Below are positions 34,561 to 44,819 of a stretch of 64,000 nucleotides of DNA, in pieces. Position 1 is the first letter of the stretch, and each line of letters starts with the position of its first letter. The stretch comes from Nostoc sp. FACHB-973 (GTDB lineage: Bacteria; Cyanobacteriota; Cyanobacteriia; Cyanobacteriales; Nostocaceae). A program made the translations under genes and the position numbers. The stretch lies in NCBI RefSeq assembly GCF_014698115.1, contig NZ_JACJSJ010000007.1, positions 62,001 to 126,000 of the forward strand, given 5' to 3'. The notes below the pieces were generated by a model. It was not told the DNA's origin. It did not search any database and saw only the letters and a list, made by a program, of their open reading frames with translations.

Positions 34561-37023
34561 TTAAATAGGATTGGCAGTCAAACTGATCTGTACAATGACA
34601 TCGTTGTAATCTTTGTCGCCCCCTGAAGGCAAATCTTCAAAGCCAAAAGTGTTATTACCCAAAAGACGAATATGATCTGTATTGCCTGTATTGGCACCTA
34701 AGAATGCAAAATAAACCTTGGGATTATTATTGCCATTACTATCAAGAAACGCATCGGGTTTACCATCGACAATAATAAATGGTGCAAACAGCGAATCAGC
34801 TCCAAAAGTGCTGCTGTAAGAGGCTGTACCTTGGTTGCTCACTGTCAAATCCATGCCTGTAACACGCGCACGCACGGCGGCTTCGGCGTAACCAGCCTGT
34901 CCAACAAGAACATCTGCTACACCATCACCATTTGTGTCAATTCCACCACTTTCATCAGCAATTTTGTAGAACCCGACGCAGTTGTTGAATGCAGCTTCTC
35001 TGTGAACCTTAAAGTCAGCCTTTACTGATTGTGTGATATCCCGTAAATCAATCAGTTGTCCTTCCTTTTTCCCTTGCAAACCCGTACCCAAAGTGATCTG
35101 TTGATTTGTTGCTTGAACCGTCACAACTAAGTTCTGGAAGTTGAGAGAAAATCCTTCCTGTTCTGTGTTGTTATTTGTAGCTGAGGAAAAAACGACACTT
35201 GAGAAAGAGGTTTTTCCAGACAGTACAGCCTGAGTAGTACTGTTGGATATCATATAGAATCGCAGTTTGGTATTAGACTCAAATTCTAATACGTTTGTCA
35301 AGTCGGCACTATTAAAACCATTAGGTGAATTGCCAAGGGAGCAGAAAATCACCTTTGAACGCAAAAGAGCCGCTTTTGCATAGCCTTCTGCACCAGGGGC
35401 TATGCCATCAATCTTACCTTCATCATCATCAACATTAAATACACACAGTTCATCCACCTGTTTAGAACCAGTGCTTTTAATCTTAATGGAAAGTTTTCCT
35501 TTGCCACCCTTAACTTTGCTTTTGACGGTAAAGATATTCTGAGTAATATTGACAATCTGGAAAATAGTTGTTATTTGGGTATTTGTAGACCCAAGTTCCA
35601 AATTCTTTTCAGCAACCGCAAGTGTAAATACATCACTGGCTTCATCTCCAGCAATATCTTCAGCGATAACTTTGATGTCTAGACTACCCACATCGTTATT
35701 TGTCGGAGTGCCACTGAAGGTAAGGGTAGTAGGATTGAAGTTCAACCAAGTCGGTAGTAAATCATCATTTGCCAGAGTTGCAGTGTAAGTCAGGATGTCT
35801 TCAGCATCTACATCGCTGAAGGTGTCAACTGGAACGGTGAAGTTAAAGACACTATCTTCAGTGGCTTCTTGATCTTGAATTTCATTCGCCACCTCTGGCG
35901 CATGGTTGAAAGGCGCACTAAACACCGTCACCGCTGAGTCATAAGATCCAGATGCATAGAGATGTTTCCCGTCAGGGCTGACAGTTACAGAAGTGGCAGC
36001 AGCAAGTCCATCTACACCATCTGTATCATCTTTTTGAACTTCTACAAAAGTCAACTCACCTGTTTCTTGATTGCGCTCAAATACTGCTACTGCGGAATCA
36101 TAATATCCAGTAGCATAGAGATATTTCCCATCGGGGCTGACAGTTACAGAAGTGGCAGCATTAAGTCCATCTACACCATCTGTATCATCTTTTTGAACTT
36201 CTACAAAAGTCAACTTGCCTGTTTGTTCATCCCGCTCAAACACCGCCAGCGCTGAGTCCCCAAATCCAGCAGCATAGAGAAATTTCCCGTCGGGGCTGAC
36301 AGTTACGGAGTTGACAGCAGCAAGTCCATCGACACCATTTGTATCATCTTTTTGAACTTCTACAAAAGTCAACTTGCCTGTTTGTTCATCGCGCTCAAAC
36401 ACTGATACCGCCGACTCGTCAGCTCCAGCAGCATAGAGGAATTTGCCGTCGGGACTGACAGTTACGAAGAGAGCACCAGCAAGTCCATCGACACCATTTG
36501 CATCATCTTTTTGAACTTCTACAAAAGTCAACTTGCCTGTTAGTTCATCACGCTCAAATACCGCTACCGCCGAGTCACCATATCCAGTAGCATAGAGGAA
36601 TTTGCCATCGGGACTGACAGTTACAGAAGTGGCATTAGCAAGTCCATCGACGCCATTTGTATCATCTTTTTGAACTTCTACAAAAGTCAACTTGCCTGTT
36701 AGTTCATCGCGCTCAAACACCGCTAGCGCCGAGTCACTATATCCAGGAACATAGAGGAATTTGCCGTCGGGGCTGAGAGCGAGGGATTCAGCACTACCAA
36801 GCCCATCGACGCCATTTATATCATCTTTTTGAACTTCTACAAAACTCAGCTGGCCTGTTTCTTGATTGCGCTCAAATACCACCACCGCCGAGTCATCATA
36901 CCCAGATGCATAGAGGAATTTGCCGTCGGGGCTGATGGCGGTAAAGAAACTCCCACCAAGCCCATCGACACCATTTGTATTATTTTTTTGAACTTCTACA
37001 AAATTCAGAATTTTCTCTGTCAT
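34561..37023 (-). CDS. Seven-bladed propeller / Ig-like / DUF4114 surface protein, 820 aa
   Basis: Residues 1-370 are seven ~53-aa repeats ([10 protein letters not shown]/D-GVDGL, then [21 protein letters not shown]), each a blade of a YncE/lactonase-like beta-propeller. Residues about 372-475 form a cadherin/He_PIG-like Ig fold ([11 protein letters not shown]...GTPTNNDVG). The C-terminal ~330 residues hold a repeated domain and DUF4114 ([14 protein letters not shown], then [21 protein letters not shown]). It has no N-terminal signal peptide, so type I secretion is possible, although no RTX tract is present. The blades are very alike at the DNA level. Function unknown; binding or a lactonase-like activity are possible. 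Confidence 0.82.
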   Translation of the reverse strand: MTEKILNFVEVQKNNTNGVDGLGGSFFTAISPDGKFLYASGYDDSAVVVFERNQETGQLSFVEVQKDDINGVDGLGSAESLALSPDGKFLYVPGYSDSALAVFERDELTGKLTFVEVQKDDTNGVDGLANATSVTVSPDGKFLYATGYGDSAVAVFERDELTGKLTFVEVQKDDANGVDGLAGALFVTVSPDGKFLYAAGADESAVSVFERDEQTGKLTFVEVQKDDTNGVDGLAAVNSVTVSPDGKFLYAAGFGDSALAVFERDEQTGKLTFVEVQKDDTDGVDGLNAATSVTVSPDGKYLYATGYYDSAVAVFERNQETGELTFVEVQKDDTDGVDGLAAATSVTVSPDGKHLYASGSYDSAVTVFSAPFNHAPEVANEIQDQEATEDSVFNFTVPVDTFSDVDAEDILTYTATLANDDLLPTWLNFNPTTLTFSGTPTNNDVGSLDIKVIAEDIAGDEASDVFTLAVAEKNLELGSTNTQITTIFQIVNITQNIFTVKSKVKGGKGKLSIKIKSTGSKQVDELCVFNVDDDEGKIDGIAPGAEGYAKAALLRSKVIFCSLGNSPNGFNSADLTNVLEFESNTKLRFYMISNSTTQAVLSGKTSFSSVVFSSATNNNTEQEGFSLNFQNLVVTVQATNQQITLGTGLQGKKEGQLIDLRDITQSVKADFKVHREAAFNNCVGFYKIADESGGIDTNGDGVADVLVGQAGYAEAAVRARVTGMDLTVSNQGTASYSSTFGADSLFAPFIIVDGKPDAFLDSNGNNNPKVYFAFLGANTGNTDHIRLLGNNTFGFEDLPSGGDKDYNDVIVQISLTANPI

Positions 37024-37511
37024 AATTTTACCTTTTAATACTTGCTATTTATACGATTTAATTTATGAGATAAAACCGACATATGCCTTCAGTAAATTTA
37101 CGATTTTATAGTAGCCCAGCACAAAAATACTGGTATTTTTCTAATACTAATCACAGTTATACTTTAAGTATTTTTCCTGAATAGTCACCAATACGGTTTA
37201 GATAAGCCTCTTTTTCTCCCCCTGCTCCCCCTGCCTACCTCAACCGATAAATTTCCTTAACTGAACCGTATTGGAATAGTCACCTCCAGAATCTGGTGAT
37301 GGTTCTTCGATTGTGCTAAATAATTATTTGAATTTATTCAGGATGTATAACATTAACAAAAATCTTTGTAACCCATAAATAGGGTGTAAGGGCATACATC
37401 TGTACGCCCTTACATCTATCTGTATCAGGTATTTTGTGAAATGGTAAGCTGTCGAGATTTAAGTTGAATAATTAGGGCGGACAAGATGTTAGCAACGCTA
37501 ATTTAATATTA
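37024..37511. repeat. Intergenic region with hairpin repeats, no gene
   Basis: An AT-rich spacer. About 37387-37413 forms the hairpin GTAAGGGC-ATAC...GTA-GCCCTTAC, followed by the TATCAGGTATTTTGTGAAATG block also found near 18614. A CCGATAAATTTCC-type segment around 37240 may be part of another repeat. Confidence 0.5.
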
Positions 37512-39974
37512 CTAAACAGCGTTGACGCTCAAATTCACCCGCACAATCACATCGTTGTAATCTTTATCACCACCATTTACTAAATCTTCAAAGCCAAAGG
37601 TATTATTTCCCAATAGCTGAATGTGATCTGTCTTGTCAGTGTTAGTACCTAAAAATGGGAAGTAAATCGCTGGATTGTTATTAGGATTGCCATCAAGAAA
37701 TGCATCGGGTCTACCATCAACAATAATAAATGGTGCAAATAGCGAATCAGCCCCAAAAGTGCCAGTGTAAGAAGCTGTACCTTGGTTGCTTACTGTCAAG
37801 TCAATACCTACAACACGTTTTCGCACGGCGGCTTCGGCATAACCACTCTGTCCAACAAGAATATCTGCTACGCCATCATCATTAGTGTCAATACCACCAT
37901 TCTCATCAGCAACTTTATAGAAGCCGACAAAGTTGTTGAATGCAGCTTCTCTATGAACCGCAAACTCAGCTGTTACCGATTGTGTCACACCCCGTAAATC
38001 AATCAGTTCACCTTGATTTTTGCCTTGAAAACTTGCACCTAAAGGTAATTCTTGATCAGTGGGTTGAATTTTTACTACTAAATCTTGGTTTTTCCAAGCT
38101 AGGGAAAAACTACCGTCGTTCAAGCTTTCGATTTGAAGATTTTTTGGGTCAAAAAATAGTACGTTGCTTATGGGAGTTTGTCCTGCCAAGATACTATCAG
38201 TGGTGGTATTGCGTACCAAGTAAAATCTCAGTTGTTCACCAGAGTTAAATTCCAAAAGACTTGTTAAGTCACTATTAAAACCATTGGGAATATTAGCCAG
38301 GGAGGAAAAAATTACCTTGGCTCGTTGCAAGGCAGCTTCAGTATAACCACTACCACCAGGGACAATATCACCAATATTTCCTTGTTCATCGCTTACGGTG
38401 AATACTCCCAGTTCATAAAACTGATTAGAACTGTGGGCTGTCAATTCAACTGAGAGTCTTGTTTTCTTACCATTACCTTTGATGGTGAAGATATCATTGT
38501 CAGCATTTTTTGATAGTGGGATATCGTTGTCAGTGATATTAATGTTTACGGGGTCAATGGCAATGCCATCATAATCAGCATCGCTGCTTGTGGCTGTATG
38601 CTCGATAGTCTGACTGTCATCGCCTTCTACGATCGCATCATCTACCGCTGTTACCGTCACATTTTGTGCTACATTCCAGTTCTGTGTGGTAAATGTGAGG
38701 ATCTTGGGACTAGTTTGGATTTGTTCGCCACCATCGATAGTAACGATCGCATCAGCAGTTGGCTGGCTTGCAAGTACCACAGAATAGCTATCAGTTGCGC
38801 CAGCTTCGCTAACATTTGTGCTGCCGTCAGTTTGGGTAATGATAACTAAAGGATTTGGATCGTCATTGTTGATAGTTCCTTTAGCCGTACCACTTGTAGG
38901 ATTAATAATTGCTTTGTTTGTGGGATTGCTCAAACTAACGGTAAAAGTCTCATTTCCCTCGAACACGAAATCTGGAGTTATTTGAACTGTGAAGCTTTTT
39001 TGGGTTGCTCCCGCTTCAAAAATGATAGTCTCTGTTTTTGTTCCAAAGTCGGCTGTACTGGCGGTATCTTCTGCCGTCAAAGATGTAGATACAGTTATGC
39101 TTTGTTCAGACTGGGTATATTCTGTGCGGGTGATGGTGAAGGTAATAACATTTCCTTCGATCGCTGAAGCATCACTAATTGCGAAAACTCCAACTTGAAA
39201 GTCAAAGTCATCTGATGTCAGAGTGTTGGCTTGGACATTTCTTAAAATGCCGAACTCTTTCAACTCACCATTGATATTAACTTTGATGGATGTATCGAGT
39301 CCTATTTGCTCTAATTTTAAATCTGAGAATTTCTGAACTTCGGGAATTCCATTAATTAGAAGTTTATCTTGACCTTGAGTAAAATCGAATACTTCAACAG
39401 GTACATCAGGAACCGCTGCACTAGCAATAAAAAAGCGGTCTTTTCCAGTACCTCCTGTTAGTTGGCTGCCTTTTTTACCACCAAATAGTAAATCATCACC
39501 AGATCCACCAAATAAGCGATCGCTAGCTAATCCCCCAATCAAAACGTCATCGCCTTCATTACCCTCAAGGCTGTTATTACCTGTTGTACTGGATACATTT
39601 AATACATCATTGCCAAGTCCACCCAATAGTGTGTTGTAGCCAGTGCCATCAGAAACTGTGAGGCGATCGTTTCCGGAAGCACCATCGAGTTTGTTATTGC
39701 TACCTTCAACTACAAAAAGGCGATCGTTGTCTTCTCCTGCTTCCAGGATGTTAAAACCAGAACTACCTACAGCAAATAAATCATCTGCTCCAATACCGCC
39801 TCTTAAGGTATCGTTGTTGTTGGCAAAAAGGCGATCGCTTCCAGATCCACCATCAAGCAAATTATTGCCTTCACCATTGGAAGCATCTAGAATATCATCT
39901 CCCTCAAAGCCAAAAACTTGGTCATTTTTACTGGCGTACAATTCATCTTGACTCGAAGTACCGTTAAAAATCAT
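37512..39974 (-). CDS. RTX / Calx-beta / DUF4114 secreted protein, 820 aa
   Basis: Residues about 20-180 carry degenerate RTX nonapeptide repeats (GGxGxD types: LDGGSGSDRLF, GGIGADDLF, LFGGSGDDLLFGG) that bind calcium in type I secreted proteins. Unusually, these are at the N-terminus. Residues about 255-370 are a Calx-beta domain (EGNVITFTITRT, EGNETFTVSLSN) and about 375-490 a related beta-sandwich. The C-terminus holds the same repeated domain and DUF4114 as the upstream 820-aa protein ([21 protein letters not shown]). No signal peptide. Probably an adhesive or surface-layer protein. It stands alone, without transporter genes nearby. Confidence 0.85.
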   Translation of the reverse strand: MIFNGTSSQDELYASKNDQVFGFEGDDILDASNGEGNNLLDGGSGSDRLFANNNDTLRGGIGADDLFAVGSSGFNILEAGEDNDRLFVVEGSNNKLDGASGNDRLTVSDGTGYNTLLGGLGNDVLNVSSTTGNNSLEGNEGDDVLIGGLASDRLFGGSGDDLLFGGKKGSQLTGGTGKDRFFIASAAVPDVPVEVFDFTQGQDKLLINGIPEVQKFSDLKLEQIGLDTSIKVNINGELKEFGILRNVQANTLTSDDFDFQVGVFAISDASAIEGNVITFTITRTEYTQSEQSITVSTSLTAEDTASTADFGTKTETIIFEAGATQKSFTVQITPDFVFEGNETFTVSLSNPTNKAIINPTSGTAKGTINNDDPNPLVIITQTDGSTNVSEAGATDSYSVVLASQPTADAIVTIDGGEQIQTSPKILTFTTQNWNVAQNVTVTAVDDAIVEGDDSQTIEHTATSSDADYDGIAIDPVNINITDNDIPLSKNADNDIFTIKGNGKKTRLSVELTAHSSNQFYELGVFTVSDEQGNIGDIVPGGSGYTEAALQRAKVIFSSLANIPNGFNSDLTSLLEFNSGEQLRFYLVRNTTTDSILAGQTPISNVLFFDPKNLQIESLNDGSFSLAWKNQDLVVKIQPTDQELPLGASFQGKNQGELIDLRGVTQSVTAEFAVHREAAFNNFVGFYKVADENGGIDTNDDGVADILVGQSGYAEAAVRKRVVGIDLTVSNQGTASYTGTFGADSLFAPFIIVDGRPDAFLDGNPNNNPAIYFPFLGTNTDKTDHIQLLGNNTFGFEDLVNGGDKDYNDVIVRVNLSVNAV

Positions 39975-40694
39975 GACTATGTTTTCACCCTGATATAGCT
40001 TACTTGTTTTAGCACTTTGTATTTATTCATATTTTTTTACACAAGCTTTATCTCATGATTAAGTTCCTGTTTTCTAATTTAATAACCATTTCTTTATAAG
40101 CATGTGTTCAATGTTAAATTAACTGTGATAAATGCTTACTTTTAAGTAGGTTTAAGATTTTTCCAAAATTTAAATTTTTCACATCCAGAGGTTAATTAAT
40201 ATTGAATAGAGTTTTTAGTAAATTTAAACACCACACAATAGTAACTCATGGGAAAATTAAAGATATATTAATTTTAGGTTATAAAAAAATTAAGTAATAC
40301 AATAGACCTTTTGCATAAATCAAAAATAAAGAACCCCACCCCGCATTTGAGTAAAGCAAACGCTCCCCTCCCCGCTTGCGGGGAGGGGTTGGGGGTGGGG
40401 TGTTAGGGACTTTTGCAAGAGGTCTAATATACCTGCCTTGAAAATAGAGAGTAGGACTTTTGCAAGAAGTCTAGTTAATAACAACAAGAGTGCGATCGCT
40501 AACAGATATAAGCCAGGGAGTATACTCCCCCGGAATCGCAAAATCACTACAGCTTCATTGTTGAATTTAAAGCCCTCTAAGAGTTGCCTCTCGTTAGCGC
40601 AGCCTCTGCTAGAGAAGAGGAGGCTTTACGCTTTTTCAGTCAAAATACCCAACTGAATTCTGACTTATGACTACTGAATTCTGTTCGATAAACT
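39975..40694. repeat. Intergenic region with repeats, no gene
   Basis: Apart from the element at 40302-40427, the stretch holds a second end-like sequence (ACTTTTGCAAGAAGTCTA, about 40455-40473) and a block at about 40637-40690 (CGCTTTTTCAGTCAAAATAC...GAATTCTGTTCGATAA) that recurs inverted near 43938-43996. No supported gene. Confidence 0.6.
40302..40427. mobile_element. MITE-like element, family D
   Basis: The ends ATAGACCTTTTGCATAAATC and TTTTGCAAGAGGTCTAAT form inverted repeats around a CCCCTCCCCGC/GCGGGGAGGGG hairpin. A second copy in the other orientation is at 48929-49055. Confidence 0.7.
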
Positions 40695-42581
40695 TTATTT
40701 CTTATGAGAAATCTTTTCGCTTGTACTGATTACCGATCCATTTTGTGATTGATCTTCAGATGAATTATCTATTCTAATTTGAGTATTTACAGTAGGTTTA
40801 CTAATACTTTCTTTTTGACCGTTTTGAGTACGATAATCCCCTACCTTCATAAGTTGCCAACTGGAATCTTGTGCAAGTTCTAATACCCATTGATGATAAT
40901 CAAATAGGCTTTCTCTATGTCCAACACTGATAAACGTTGTTTTCGTTTCTTGTAATTGTTGATATAAACTTCCTTCGTTTTTTAAATCCAAGGCACTTGT
41001 TGCTTCATCTAATATGGTGAACCTTGGATGAGTCACTAACAGGCGTGCAAAAGCTAGGCGTTGTTGTTCTCCCAAAGACAAAATATTCTCCCAAGGAATT
41101 TCAGTATCAAAGCCTTCAACTCGACTGAGCAAATTTTCTAGGTTTACTTGTTGCAAAACTGTTTGGAGTTCTGCGTCGGTCATTTGACGATTAGTTTTAG
41201 GGTAGAGTAACTGTTGGCGCAAAGTACCCAAAATTATATAAGGACGTTGGGGTAAAAATAACATTTCTTCTAGGGGAGGACGCACCAAACGACCAGTTCC
41301 TGCATTCCACAAACCAGCGATCGCTCTCAACAAAGAACTTTTACCCCGACCGCTAGGGCCAACAATCAATAACCCTTCTCCTGGTTGAACAGACAATGAT
41401 AAATCTTTGACGATCACTTGCTCATAGTTTGGTGTTTGTAGTGTGAAATTCTCAAAAGCTAAATGTTTTTCTTCTATTACTTTAATAGTACTTACATTTT
41501 CTGGTTGTTTAGTAACAGCTTCTAAAGCATCCGAAAAATCAGATAAACGCTGTACATAACTAGAAAACCACCCTAAAGTCCCAAATTCACCTATTAATTC
41601 TCCCAGAGAATTAGAAAACATAAAGCAAGCGTAAGTAACTTGGCTAATTTCTCCATAATCAATTTGATTCTGGATAAATAAAGGTGTGAGGATAAACATC
41701 GAAAATACACTGATAGCAGACTGATAAGCTCTGCCAAAAGCATCTTGCCCTCTCTCCCAATTCAGCCTGCGTTCAGCATTTTTCAGAACATTATTAAATC
41801 GGCGCTCAATTATATTTAACTCTTCTTCTTCTCCCTGAAAAAAAGCAATGGATTCAGCGTGATTGCGAACATGAGTCAGACAATAAGCAAAGTCTGCTTT
41901 AAACTGTAGTTCTTCTTGATTAATTTTATTTAATTCTTGATTCAAGTAAACAGCTACAAAATTACCTATAATTGTATAAACAACCAAAAAAATTGCAATT
42001 TGTGAAGAAATTGTCCAGAGAATTATGAGAGAACTTAGCATTCCCAGAATTTTTTCTAGGAAGGTACTTGAAAGCCTTAAAGCATTACTGACAATAGGTT
42101 CTATTTCTCTAGATAGGCGTTGATCTGGATTATCTATATCAGATTTAAAATTTATTTTATAATAAGCTCGATTGCTCAGATATTTTTCTAAAATATAATT
42201 ATTTAGCCATTTGTACCAATCAATAATTATTTTTTTTCTGACATATCTCAAAAAAGTTACTGATAAGACTGTCGCTAAAATAAAGAGAGTGGACACTAAT
42301 AAAGTACTATTATATTTATCAATATCCCTCTCTTGAATAACGATATCGAGTACATAGCGATTCCAGTAGCTACCGACAGAACTTAGACCTACAATTCCAA
42401 CTATTAATAATACTAGGAGAATGAGCATTCCCCATGAGCGAATCACGTCTGAAAATGCTCTTCCCTCTGCTTCTGTTGGATACCAGTAAGGCGCTGCAAA
42501 TACTCTGACATCTTCCCAAAATTTAGTAAAAACTGAAAGAGGATTAGTTATGCCTCGATCGCGAACAAATGGAGTTTGCAT
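40695..42581 (-). CDS. SbmA/BacA-like ABC transporter (permease plus ATPase), 628 aa
   Basis: The N-terminal ~370 residues hold the membrane domain of the ABC transporter 2/SbmA-BacA type (WNRYVLDIVIQERD, ..NYILEKYLSNRAYYKI, DNPDQRLSREIE, LNWERGQDAFGRAYQS). The C-terminal ATPase has Walker A GPSGRGKSS, the signature LSLGEQQRLAF and Walker B FTILDEATSALD. It sits 13 nt downstream of the graspetide ligase gene and is therefore the likely exporter of the modified peptide, although SbmA/BacA proteins can also import peptides or cobalamin. The C-terminal ~40 residues are a polar tail (Ser/Asn/Gln-rich). Confidence 0.87.
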   Translation of the reverse strand: MQTPFVRDRGITNPLSVFTKFWEDVRVFAAPYWYPTEAEGRAFSDVIRSWGMLILLVLLIVGIVGLSSVGSYWNRYVLDIVIQERDIDKYNSTLLVSTLFILATVLSVTFLRYVRKKIIIDWYKWLNNYILEKYLSNRAYYKINFKSDIDNPDQRLSREIEPIVSNALRLSSTFLEKILGMLSSLIILWTISSQIAIFLVVYTIIGNFVAVYLNQELNKINQEELQFKADFAYCLTHVRNHAESIAFFQGEEEELNIIERRFNNVLKNAERRLNWERGQDAFGRAYQSAISVFSMFILTPLFIQNQIDYGEISQVTYACFMFSNSLGELIGEFGTLGWFSSYVQRLSDFSDALEAVTKQPENVSTIKVIEEKHLAFENFTLQTPNYEQVIVKDLSLSVQPGEGLLIVGPSGRGKSSLLRAIAGLWNAGTGRLVRPPLEEMLFLPQRPYIILGTLRQQLLYPKTNRQMTDAELQTVLQQVNLENLLSRVEGFDTEIPWENILSLGEQQRLAFARLLVTHPRFTILDEATSALDLKNEGSLYQQLQETKTTFISVGHRESLFDYHQWVLELAQDSSWQLMKVGDYRTQNGQKESISKPTVNTQIRIDNSSEDQSQNGSVISTSEKISHKK

Positions 42582-42594
42582 CTTCTAGAAATTC

Positions 42595-43572
42595 CTAATT
42601 TTTACCAGTGAGCAAAATTTCTGCGATCGCCTGCGAAATAGGATAGTGTGGTGGATATATCTCCATCCAGAAAAATTCCCCGACTGGGTTAACTTCGAGG
42701 AATACGTGCCGATTATCGGGGGTAACAATAATATCAATCGCTCCATAGTTTAAGCCAAAATAAGCCATGAGTTGAATAAGCTTTTTCTCAATATCTTCTG
42801 GCAAGTCGTAAGGTTTCCAATTGTCAACTAAGGCTTTCCCCTCTTTGCGCCAGTCGTAAGTAGATCCCTCCAAACTTTGGGAGTCTACTGCGGCAGTAAA
42901 TACGCGGTGTCCGACAATGGTTGTCCGCAACTCCAGCGCCTTCGGGACGTTTTCCTGAAACGTCATCGGACAAAAACGCAATCCTGCCATATTCTCCAGA
43001 TCATCATCTGTAACTGGAGTGGTAAACACAACGTTTTCTCGTCCCTGATCATCATAGATTGCAAAGGAAGAAAGCATCTTGGTGATTATCCCTTGCTGAC
43101 ACTCTTGAGCAAATTGCTTAACTGCTTCTGGATTGTTTGAAGTCAAGCTACGCGGAGTTAAAAGGCCAATTTCTCCTGCAACTTGCAATTGTAGTTGCTT
43201 ATTATTAGCCCGATCCACATTTGACATCTCATCGAAGTGAAATCCCTGGAGGCTGGCAATCATACCCCTGACAGTAGCGCGACATTCTTTAATTGACGCA
43301 TCTCTGTATTGCTTGTCCATTGACTCAGGGATTTTCTGGCCGTAGCGCATCCGCCGATACCAAACTGAGGATACCTCACTCAAATCAAGCTTCTGTTCGC
43401 CATCAGTAATAATTACCCGTCCAGTATCACCTTGGTAAATATCCAACTTCACTTCCGTAGGATATCTATCTGTGTCAAACCGAAATGCTTTTTCTCCTCT
43501 AGCCTCTATTTCTTTGATTACTAGAGGAATGCTTTCGTTGTCTTTGCTAAACGTAACTATTAATACGGTCAT
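42595..43572 (-). CDS. mdnC: MvdD/MdnC-type ATP-grasp graspetide ligase, 325 aa
   Basis: The protein follows the microviridin ester ligase closely: MTVLIVTFSKDNESIPLVIK at the start, FRFDTDRYPTEV, VSSVWYRRMRYG, IRGMIASL-like RGMIASLQGFH, LTSNNPEAVKQFAQE, FCPMTFQENVPKALELR.TIVG, YDWRKEG, and the ATP-grasp metal site LEVNPVGEFFWMEIYPP. MdnC/MvdD enzymes make the two omega-ester rings of microviridins. A second ligase (MdnB/MvdC), which forms the amide ring, and the acetyltransferase MdnD are absent from this locus. It is transcribed with the ABC transporter (13-nt gap); its precursor gene lies 1 kb upstream. Confidence 0.92.
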   Translation of the reverse strand: MTVLIVTFSKDNESIPLVIKEIEARGEKAFRFDTDRYPTEVKLDIYQGDTGRVIITDGEQKLDLSEVSSVWYRRMRYGQKIPESMDKQYRDASIKECRATVRGMIASLQGFHFDEMSNVDRANNKQLQLQVAGEIGLLTPRSLTSNNPEAVKQFAQECQQGIITKMLSSFAIYDDQGRENVVFTTPVTDDDLENMAGLRFCPMTFQENVPKALELRTTIVGHRVFTAAVDSQSLEGSTYDWRKEGKALVDNWKPYDLPEDIEKKLIQLMAYFGLNYGAIDIIVTPDNRHVFLEVNPVGEFFWMEIYPPHYPISQAIAEILLTGKN

Positions 43573-43689
43573 AAAAAGTATGGAGCTTCGTTACATATTA
43601 TGTTAATTAGTTTTGTGACTACCTAAAATCCTTGCTAAATAAAAGAAAGGAAGATTCTTTACTAAGATTTTATGACTTTGCCAGTGATT

Positions 43690-43814
43690 TAGGGACTTCC
43701 AAAAAATAAATTCTCCCAAATTATTTGTACATTTTTCGGGTAGCACAGCTGTGCTACCCTACGTTCGGGGAGCCTCCCGCACGGATGGGATGTTTTTTTC
43801 ATGGGAAGTCCCTT
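43690..43814. mobile_element. MITE-like element, family C
   Basis: The ends AGGGACTTCCA / TGGGAAGTCCCT are inverted. The interior ATTATTTGTACATTTTTCGG and GTAGCACAGC-TGTGCTACCC hairpin match the copy at 59210-59312. Confidence 0.8.
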
Positions 43815-44461
43815 AGGGTTTTGACCTTGATTTTGAAGACAAGTTTTTGATGTTTAACTAATAATTTGGCATAACAGGTACTGAATAACCAAGCAATTAA
43901 GCTCCAATGAGTACTTTTCAGTTATCAAATAACTGTTATCGAACAGAATTCAGGAGTCAGGAGTCAGAATTCAGTTGGGTATTTTGACCGAAAAAGCGGA
44001 TGAATAATCGGGTTTAAAACCCCCACCAAATCATAGATTTGGTGGTCTTCAATCAGTCGCGGGTCTGAATCCCCGACTGATAGCGTTCGCCTTTGGCGTC
44101 TCGTAGAGAAGCGTTAGCGAGTCAGACGCTCCTGCGTCGCTAACGCTGCGCTATCGAGCGTCTTGATTCTGACCGGAGGCGGAGCGTCTCCGGCTCCGCT
44201 CCTGAATTCTGACTTCTGAATTCTTCTTCAATACTCTAATTTCAGATGAACCTACCCATAGCAGTCATTAGTCATTTGTGAAAACTACAAATGACTAATG
44301 ACTAAGTGCAAAGTCGAGCCAGTCTCGTGGGCGGCTGCGCTGACATCAGAGAGCTGGCGTTGAGCGGAGATTTCCGCTGAAGCGCGTTAGCTACTCGCAA
44401 AGGGAGGCTCAGAACTTTGTACGACTAATGATAGCCTTGACGAAAAATTTCACAACTCAAA

Positions 44462-44569
44462 TATAGGACTCATATTTGATTTTTGAAATACACGTAGGGT
44501 GCCCTGGGTCAGCCGTAACACACCCTACATATACTTAGATTTTTTCAAAAATCAAATCGGATTGCTATA
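44462..44569. mobile_element. MITE-like element, family B (about 108 bp)
   Basis: The left end TATAGGACTCATATTTGATT and right end AATCAAATCGGATTGCTATA enclose a GTAGGGTG...CACCCTAC pair, as at 34401-34551. Confidence 0.72.
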
Positions 44570-44583
44570 GAATTGCTATGTAT

Positions 44584-44730
44584 TTAGATATTTTCCCAAT
44601 CTGAAGGCCACTTGATAGTCCAGATTGGGGGAGGGGAGGGAGGGGTATCAGCAGGCGGTTGTGGAGGTTGTTGTTCCACCAAGAAGCGGGCAAAGAATGG
44701 TTTTGCTTGGATATCCAAATTTTTAGACAT
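44584..44730 (-). CDS. mdnA: Microviridin-type graspetide precursor peptide, 48 aa
   Basis: The 48-aa frame starts at ATG 44730. The leader carries the diagnostic PFFARFL helix (residues 11-17) that binds and activates the ATP-grasp ligase. A Pro-rich linker follows, and the core at residues 37-48 is WTIKWPSDWENI. Against the microviridin pattern T-x-K-x-P-S-D-x-E-E, T38, K40, P42, S43, D44 and E46 are conserved, so both ester rings (Thr-Asp and Ser-Glu) can form. The last Glu, which bonds to Lys in the lactam, is Asn47. This agrees with a locus that has only the ester ligase. Mature microviridins inhibit serine proteases; activity here is inferred. Confidence 0.93.
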   Translation of the reverse strand: MSKNLDIQAKPFFARFLVEQQPPQPPADTPPSPPPIWTIKWPSDWENI

Positions 44731-44819
44731 GAGATTCTCTCTATTAGTTGTTAGTATCGAGTACTTTTCAGTTATTTAATAACTGCGACTCCCTTAGTTG
44801 CCAATGAAGCTAACTAGAT

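Larger units (their letters stand above)
43573..44583. repeat. Repeat-rich spacer between ligase and precursor genes
   Basis: It contains MITE-like elements at 43690-43814 and 44462-44569, AATTCAG/GAGTCAG heptamers (about 43944-43972), several GC-rich hairpins with HIP-like words (about 44080-44200), and ATGACTA heptamers (about 44264-44304). No open frame with gene-like character was found. Such insertions have probably pushed the precursor away from its ligase. Confidence 0.6.

Noticed and set aside
40320-40547. Short minus-strand frame of 75 codons
   Set aside because: It runs through the family D element and its hairpin; no ribosome binding site or recognisable protein.
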